Positions 57,001 to 64,000 of a stretch of 64,000 nt of DNA are shown in pieces. This stretch comes from Aspidiotus rigidus. Lineage: Eukaryota > Arthropoda > Insecta > Hemiptera > Diaspididae. The stretch is from positions 5,038,001 to 5,102,000 of the forward strand of contig JAVHKY010000023.1 in assembly GCA_035079385.1 (NCBI GenBank). The letters run 5' to 3'. The notes beneath the pieces are model-generated. The model was given only the letters and a program-made list of their open reading frames with translations. It ran no database searches and had not been told where the DNA came from. Numbering within the stretch: position 1 is the first letter of the stretch; each line of letters starts with the position of its first letter. Made by a program: the position numbers and the translations under genes.

Positions 57001-58277
57001 CCGTAAAGGAAAAAAAATCGTGTCGTACCTTTGATTTTTTGAAGAGCGAATTACGAATATGTTTTCGAAACTCTCAGTTTACGAGGCTCATTATTGTGAA
57101 AGATAAGTTTGAGCGATCAAGTTTTGAGGACAAATAGTACCTATGAAATTCTCACAGTTACATCATTTCGTTTTAATCTCGTCTATTAACTTATCATACC
57201 TGAGAAACTACTCTGTAATTCAAGTACGAGCCGATGAAAAGAAATAATTATCATATATTTTCTTGAAAAGTAATATTATTATGATGGTAGCACAGGGTTC
57301 GTTTGGTAAATCGTTTTTACTTTCGAGGGTTCGATTCTTTTTATACCGGGCCGCTGAGTTGATCACAACGATTCTTCCACATGTACCGCGTTAACGTTTG
57401 TACAAACCACCTGAAAATACGAAGAAAAAAATGAGTTACGGGGAGAGGAAAAGAAAAAAATAAATAATACGAGTAAAAAGTTAAATCTACAATGTCCAGA
57501 AGAGCTCCAATTGATAGTATAAATATGATTTGATGAATACCGATTACTGTAAGTGTCCGTAGAAACATGGCTCGTTAAGAGCTTCTCAAATTTTATAAAA
57601 CTAGGTATCTATGGGATAAAACTTGATGAATTGTGCCAAAAATTTCCATTCAATTTTATCTGATTCGCATAAATTCGTTTCAACGTTTGAAATTTTTTCT
57701 CAACTCAACTTTAATGAGAAAATTTTGAAAATAAAATATTTACGGTTAGCAACTACTTTGTCAAGAATGATTCTTCCTCAAGATCTTACGTAATTTTTGT
57801 ACCGTTATAATTTTATCTTCTCATTATCGGAGAAGAAGAAAATAAATAAAAAAAATATGAATAGAATTTTACTACCTACCTCTACAAAAATACGATTATC
57901 GATTCTGGGAAGTCTTCTTTGTCCTCCAGTTAATAATTTGGACAATCCGTGCTTCAATAATTATAAGGCTGGCTCTTATTGTGACAAAAAGAATGGAGCA
58001 CGGGTGAATTTCGTATTAATAAGTGGTCGCTACTGAATTTCTATTCTTATGTGTACTTTTTTTTTTCCTCTTTTTTCCATCTTCTTTCTTTTTAATGTAC
58101 GGCTTTTCTTCATTCTGGTCTTTCGGCTTCTTTTCCACCTTTAGAAACTGTTAGCTATTGAAATAAAAATTATAGGTTTACTCGGTCCAAGTATTAATTA
58201 CCTAATGAGATAATTAAATGCACGCGAACGACGTGTTAGAACCTAAATTTATCGCTTTAAAATTTTCTATTTTGTAG
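54100..58277. other. Gene-free DNA, probably PPIP5K 5' intron
   Basis: 55660-56060 is a worn CAGGGAACCTGTT-type fragment (GGAGAACCTGTTTTACTGTC at 55849, TGTCCACCGTCCGTGCG). 56160-56530 has broken plus-strand frames that may be an old mobile element, not identified. A paired SINE lies at 56742-56870. I see nothing that I can call in the rest. Confidence 0.4.
56742..56870. mobile_element. Head-to-head pair of tRNA-derived SINE ends
   Basis: On the minus strand, CGCTCAGCGGTTAAGG (56811-56796) resembles the pol III A box, and GGTTCATATCC (56779-56769) the B box, in tRNA-like order and spacing. A second B box on the plus strand lies at 56831-56841, and the flanks (CCGGACGAGGTGGTCAAATT) are inverted copies, giving arms of about 50 bp. 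A full cloverleaf is not evident, so I call a SINE, not a tRNA gene. Confidence 0.65.
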
Positions 58278-58415
58278 AATGTTTGCTCGCCAACGGCAAA
58301 TTGGCTCGAAGATGATCAATTCTTGAACATCATCATTCATATCAAAACGTCTTCATGCGATCCACTTCCATGTCCGTACTGACGAGTTACACATACTACG
58401 CTATACATTCCAAAT
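58278..58415 (+). promoter_or_regulatory. PPIP5K 5' UTR exon segment with upstream ATGs
   Basis: The acceptor TTTTGTAG ends at 58277. Before the chosen start, an ATG at 58279 opens a 15-codon uORF (stop ends at 58326), and an ATG at 58355 opens an out-of-frame ORF that overlaps the main start and ends at 58459. Both apply only if this acceptor is used. Confidence 0.4.
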
Positions 58416-61400
58416 ATGTCTTACACAGAACTAGAACATGGTTACCAAGGCTTACGTAAGCATCGTAGGTCATCATTTTACTTGGGCGAAAGCTGCCCGA
58501 TGCGATCCATGCGGAGGGACGGATACTCAGATTCCAGCGATGAGGACAACTATGACACCGATAAGAAGCAAGTCATCGTTGGCATTTGCGCGATGGAGAA
58601 GAAATCGCAATCGAAACCGATGAAGGAGATTCTCACTCGCTTGGAGGAATTTGAGTACATTAGGGTAAGGTTTGTTTACTCATACAGATACCACGGAAGG
58701 ATTCAACCTCTTGCTTTGCTATCGATTTTGCTAATTGAAGTAGAAAAAGTTCACGATGAAATCTCGTTACGTGCGAGTAATATCCGAAACCGAATGTTCA
58801 TTTACCCTTTCCGATGATTGTTAGAAAGCCTGAATTTTTAGATTTACGTCCTCGAGTGGGTTTGTTAGTCAAGTTTTGTGCTGAAATTCTAGTTCTAGAA
58901 TAATCGAAATGGTCGTAGATAATCATGGAATCGTTTTCACATTTTATCCTAAGGTAAGGAAGGGTGGCTTAAAGTAGATCCAGGAATTTGAGCTTTCTTG
59001 ATACATGGGAATTGGGGAATAAGGAGAATCAGAAATCATGCTAGGAAGAGAGAATGAGGGAGCAGTAATATAGGAGGGAGAGGGATCAGTTATGCAGGGT
59101 GAACGCGGTGACTGCTTTGCGGCAAGGTCCAACTGCGTCATGTTTCTCAAGGTCGATGTTTCCCGGTATCCATGAAAAGAGATGGAGGTTGAGGAAGAAC
59201 TTAATGATTGTTGGTCGACAGAATTGATAGGATTAAGGCCTTGAATAGCAAGTAATGACGACAGAGAATTAGATTAGTACATACAAGGAATTTGCCTGGA
59301 GGAGAAGAGCGGGTGAGAAGAGAGAGGCAAGTGAGTTGAGCTCGGCGATGAATATGAAAGCAGAGTTTCTATGTTATACTTTGAATGAAGACTACATATC
59401 CGATTCTGATGGGTCCCGATTTAGACACGCCCATTCATTACAGAAGGTGACTGGGGAATTCTGACAGAATCGATGTTTTGGTAATTTCAGTAAAATTGAG
59501 TCAGATGTCAGGGATAGGAGTTAAGCCAGAGGGAAAGGGGTGAAAAAATAGGAAGTAAGGGCATAAGTTTATATGAGTACTTAGATGTGATTGAAGCGAC
59601 AGAAGAAGTGAATTACTTGGACTGAGAGCAATTGAAAGGATGGTAAGATTTGGATATTGGGCTTACCGGAGAGGGAAAGAGCGCGGTGACGGATAGGCTG
59701 TGAAGGGCTGGTGCGTTGTGCGCCAGGAACAAATCAAAGTTCACAAGTTCGAATGTTGTTTTGTCTAAGTGGGTACAATTGGGAGAACCCTAATCAAGTG
59801 ACTATTATAGAATCGGAGGAGGAGTTTGTGGTCAAAGTCAATACTGGGATGTGATAAGTACTTGAGGACGTTTGAAGAATTCGGGTATGTTGCCGGTTTT
59901 GAAGTTGAAAATGGGGCTATAGAACTTGGCAGAGGATTGGGTGGTAATTTGAAAGTTGCCTACATGCAGAAAAAGAAGGTTAGTAGGACATGAGTGTCTT
60001 TTCTGGGACACTGCCTTGACTGTTTTCTTGTCCAAAACTTGAAATCCATGGTCAGATGACGATTAGGAGATTTTGTCAAGGCTTAATTGAAATGGCCTTG
60101 CTGCTCGTTGGGGGTTGAGGTTGGTAGATTTAGAAAATGGGACTCAATTCGGACAAAAACGTTGTGGTACCGCAGTCATTTGTTTGGACTTAACTCGGGT
60201 ATTCATATTGAATCTGGGGCTCAACTTGGAGTCCCTAGAATATTAAAACGGTGTTTCAGAAAAATTTAGATACCATCGCCAATTTTGCAATGGCAGTGGG
60301 GAGCCTGCAAATTCCATGCCCCGTGGCAAAAGAGGTACCTAAAATTGGAAGTTCTTGCGTTTGCCTCCGTGGAACTTTTTCTGAAAATCGAGATTTCTCC
60401 AAGTTCCCCTCCCAAGCTCGGAAGTCAAAATTTTGTCAAGTCCTGCAATTTACCGGATGGCGTCCTGCCCCTAATATATGTAGGTTCCAAGTCCTGTAAA
60501 CTTAAGTTGATGACGTCATCAACCTGAGACGCACTCGCGTAAATTTCCTGAAGATGCCTCCCAACAAAAAGGATGGCGGGTTCCCCGCTGATAAGAATAA
60601 GAAACCAGCTAATAGGGAAGGGGCGATATCAAACCTTATTGATTTGATTTTCCAATTATCCTCAAAAGAGAACGGTATCTTTAAATGTAATGTCCAGAGC
60701 TGAACATTGAGCAAGAGCAGGAAAATAAAAAGCTATAAATCTTTTCCACAGTGACGTAGAAAAACATGGTTATGGGTCAACTATGATAGGGTCGGAAAAG
60801 AAGATTTATCCTTGACCAATTTCTTATTTTATATCATGGATTTGACTTTGTCCCCCCTTCTCTCTCGCCCCTAAGATTACCCTCTTTACATTAATGCTTC
60901 TTTGGATCCTCAATTTCGAATGTAGCGTAATTTAAAGCGAAGGATGAGGAGGAGGAGGAGGAGGAGGAGGAGGAGGAGCAAAATTTTCAGCGTGTTTAAG
61001 TTTAGATGACCTTGACTTGCTCTAAAGACTTGACAAAATATCAATCTTTGAGCTATTCACGAGCGATATTTTCTTATGGTTATGGCATTTATGAGAATGA
61101 ATTTTTCGTGGGGGAATGAATTAGAAATTTTCATGATTATCTTGCGGGAGGGGAGGAGGAGGGAATTATTTTTCCCCAACCGAAACTTTCTTTTTCTGTA
61201 GAGCTCAGAGCTTTAAATACGCAGAATCTTTCAAGTTTCACGACTTTGTCAAATTTGTAAGTTCTCTCAAATTTTTTCCTCTACGAAATTCGACGCGTTG
61301 TTTTTCTCCAACTTGAAATTCGCTTGATTCCTACTTCGTCCTCGTGGCTGAGAACACGATTTTGGTCTCAATTTTCAGTATGTTTCTTGAATATTTGTGG

Positions 61401-64000
61401 CTCTGTGGTTTTCATAGTCTATATTTGATCTGAATGAATTTCTGCTTAAAATTTTCAATTAATTTTCACTGTCCTCGATGCGGTTATGATTTTCTCTGGA
61501 AAGGAAGAAGAAGCGTTAATTCCCAGAAGCTTTCTCATAATTTCATGAGGTCACCACACGTCAGTCTCTCCTTCCCCCGGCCAAATATCGAAACTGTTCA
61601 ATGTTTTCCTTACTTTCTTGTGGACTTCATAGCTCAGAATACCCACATTTCGACCATTTAAATATAAAACCAGTGTTTCTCAAAAGTTCATAAATTTTAG
61701 TCTGCATGTACTTACGATCAACCTTGAATTGGCGAAATCGATACTTGCAATCAATTCTAACTCCATCTTCACGCGAGGACAATCTTTTCTCAGAAATCTG
61801 AGTATGTGAAAATTTATTCTTTCAGGTCATAGTTTTTTCAGAAGAAATCATCATGAAACCAATAGAAGAATGGCCTTTTTGCGACTGTTTAGTATCCTTC
61901 CACTCGAAAGGTTTCCCGCTAGACAAAGCCATTCAATACGCCGAACTGCGAAAACCATACGTCATAAACGATTTACCTATGCAGTACGATATTCAAGATC
62001 GACGCCGAGTGTACGCCATCCTGGAAGAAAATGGAATCGAGATACCGAGATACGCTATCCTCGATCGCGACTCCTCCAATCCCAAAATGCACGAATTGAT
62101 CGAGTCAGAAGATCACGTCGAAGTGAACGGTACCGTTTTTAATAAACCTTTCGTGGAGAAGCCGGTTTCGGCCGAAGATCATAATATCTACATTTACTAT
62201 CCGACTTCAGCTGGAGGCGGCAGCCAAAGGCTATTCCGCAAAATTGGCAGTCGAAGTAGCGTTTACTCGCCGGAATCGAGAGTACGCAAGACCGGTTCCT
62301 TCATTTACGAAGATTTCATGCCGACGGACGGAACCGACGTCAAGGTGTACACGGTGGGTCCCGATTACGCGCACGCTGAAGCGAGAAAATCGCCGGCGCT
62401 CGACGGAAAAGTGGAACGAGATCGAGACGGCAAAGAGGTACGCTATCCGGTTATCTTGACCAACACCGAAAAACTGATATCGCGAAGAGTTTGCATCGCG
62501 TTCAAACAGACTGTTTGCGGATTCGATCTATTGCGAGCGAACGGAAAATCGTTTGTATGCGACGTTAACGGATTCAGTTTCGTAAAAAATTCCAATAAAT
62601 ATTACGACGATTGCGGAAAAATATTGGGTAATATGGTCTTACGAGAGCTGGCCCCAACCTTGCATATTCCATGGAGTGTGCCTTTCCAATTGGACGACCC
62701 ACCGATAGTACCAACGACTGTCGGGAAGATGATGGAATTGCGTTGCGTAGTTGCCGTCATTCGTCACGGAGATCGAACGCCAAAACAGAAGATGAAAGTC
62801 GAAGTACGTCATCCAAAATTTTTTGAAATTTTCGAAAAGTACGGTGGAAGAGTGGACGGTCACGTGAAATTGAAACGTCCCAAACAACTGCAGGAGATTC
62901 TGGATATAGCTCGTTTTCTTCTCGGAGAGGTGGAAAATAAAGCCGCGAGTCCCGAAATTGAGGATATTCACGGTAAACTGGAACAGTTGAAAAGCGTTCT
63001 AGAGATGTACGGTCATTTTTCCGGTATCAATCGGAAAGTACAAATGAAATATCAGCCGAAAGGTAGACCTCGTGGTTCCAGTAGCGATACGGACGAGTCT
63101 ACCGATGAGAAAAAGAAGCCTTCATTAGTACTGATACTAAAATGGGGAGGCGAGTTGACGCCAGCTGGACGTATTCAGGCCGAAGAATTGGGTCGTATTT
63201 TCCGTTGCATGTACCCCGGCGGCCAAGGCAGGCACATAAACGGCGATTCGGTCGGTGGACTTGGCCTCCTAAGATTGCATTCTACATTCAGGCACGATTT
63301 GAAAATCTACGCCAGCGACGAAGGACGTGTCCAAATGACCGCGGCTGCATTCGCTAAAGGCTTGCTCGCTCTAGAAGGGGAGCTAACTCCTATTCTTGTC
63401 CAGATGGTGAAGAGTGCCAATACGAATGGACTGCTGGATAACGATTGTGACGCGAGCAAACAACAGAACATCGTGAAATCGCGTCTTCACAGTTTGATGC
63501 AACAAAACCGTGAGTTTACTTTGGAAGACCGCCTCGCCATCAATCCGTGTAACTCGTTGAGCATAAACGCGGCCCTCGATTATGTGAAAAATCCGGTTCA
63601 GTGTTGCGAACAAGTCCAAGCATTGATTAGAAAACTCATGACCATAGTGAGCATTAAGAAAGACGATCCGAAGACTAAAGACGCGATACTCTATCACGGG
63701 GAGACATGGGAACTGATGGGTCGTCGATGGGGTAAAATTGAGAAGGATTTCTGCACGAAAAATAATACTTTCGATATATCCAAAGTGCCAGATATTTACG
63801 ACTGCATAAAGTACGACCTTCAACATAACCAGCACACCTTACAATTCGATCAAGCCGAAGAATTGTACACAAAAGCGAAGTATTTAGCCGATATCGTCAT
63901 ACCGCAGGAATACGGACTATCCATGGTCGAGAAGCTGATAATCTCGCAAGGAATTTGCACTCCTTTGCTGCGTAAAATAAAATCAGACCTACAACGTAAC
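58416..64000 (+). CDS. PPIP5K: Inositol hexakisphosphate / diphosphoinositol-pentakisphosphate kinase (5' part)
   Basis: Exon 58416-58664 (83 codons, donor GTAAGG) joins in phase 0 to exon 61826-64000, which stays open for 725 codons to the window edge; 808 residues are visible. The N-terminus [10 protein letters not shown], then [20 protein letters not shown], is the start of the Vip1 ATP-grasp fold. The second exon continues with [29 protein letters not shown], the [20 protein letters not shown] loop, [20 protein letters not shown] and [11 protein letters not shown]. It then enters the histidine-phosphatase-like domain with RHGDRTP at 396-402, [12 protein letters not shown] and [20 protein letters not shown]. 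The enzyme phosphorylates IP6 and 5-PP-IP5 to make inositol pyrophosphates in the cytosol. The C-terminal part lies off the right edge. The intron 58665-61825 carries a LINE. Confidence 0.95.
58940..60085 (-). mobile_element. LINE remnant in PPIP5K intron
   Basis: On the minus strand, [20 protein letters not shown] (60035 down) aligns with the post-catalytic RT segment of the copy at 21700-21560 (QNKTFLIIFHKKRNLLHQL). [20 protein letters not shown] (59150-58944) matches the RNase H end (VDKAAKQATSLPKITDPI). It is antisense to PPIP5K, decayed, and of the same family as the copy at 20085-21815. Confidence 0.65.
60350..60600. repeat. Satellite-family fragment with CRE-like site
   Basis: AAGTTCCCCTCCCAAGCTCG, GTCAAGTCCTGCAATTTACC and ATGACGTCATCAACC, then GGCGGGTTCCCCGCTG at 60573-60588, which resembles the right end of the 1541-2372 insertion (GCGGGTTCCCCGCTG). 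Confidence 0.5.
60944..60978. repeat. (GGA)n microsatellite
   Basis: About eleven GGA/GAG trinucleotides in a row inside the PPIP5K intron. Confidence 0.85.

Noticed and set aside
57341..57568. Minus-strand ORF with an acceptor-like TTTTCAG near 57412
   Set aside because: Short, membrane-like but low in complexity, with no partner exon or family match.

Overview
The window is nuclear DNA from an arthropod, most probably an insect. Genes are split by many short GT-AG introns, the non-coding DNA is AT-rich, and the conserved proteins (USP7, HCF, RpS28, PPIP5K) read as insect-type orthologues. Decayed non-LTR retrotransposons, inverted-repeat elements and minisatellites fill much of the first half and several introns. 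I cannot fix the insect order from sequence alone.

Layout. 1-0.84 kb: two minus-strand exons of a collagen IX-like laminin-G/TSPN domain; the gene leaves the left edge. 1-23 kb: no further gene that I can support. It holds LINE fragments of one recurring family, an RTE-like remnant between arms of about 430 bp, a 3.1 kb element with 108-bp terminal inverted repeats, and a dispersed element family with CAGGGAACCTGTT ends that carries a 45-bp minisatellite. 23.7-32.2 kb (+): a nine-exon gene for a predicted N-myristoylated coiled-coil protein of 380 aa; its large sixth intron holds R1-like and jockey-like fragments plus a 2.2 kb foldback. 33.0-40.9 kb (-): a complete 24-exon USP7 gene, 1099 aa as assembled here. 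41.78-42.3 kb (+): RpS28, head-to-head with USP7. 46.08-50.2 kb (-): Host cell factor, whose kelch half is intact but which ends before the usual C-terminal fibronectin-III module. 58.4-64 kb (+): the 5' part of PPIP5K, including a 2.2 kb exon that stays open to the right edge.

The conserved genes have housekeeping roles in chromatin and ubiquitin regulation (HCF, USP7), translation (RpS28) and inositol pyrophosphate metabolism (PPIP5K). They are not an operon. The coiled-coil gene and USP7 are tail to tail, and USP7 and RpS28 share a compact divergent promoter region.

Most unusual points: the HCF locus without its C-terminal subunit; the unrecognised MGCAPS-type coiled-coil gene; the intronic foldback that could form double-stranded RNA; and a nested satellite and transposon system whose 45-bp unit stays open in translation on both strands and creates long false ORFs.
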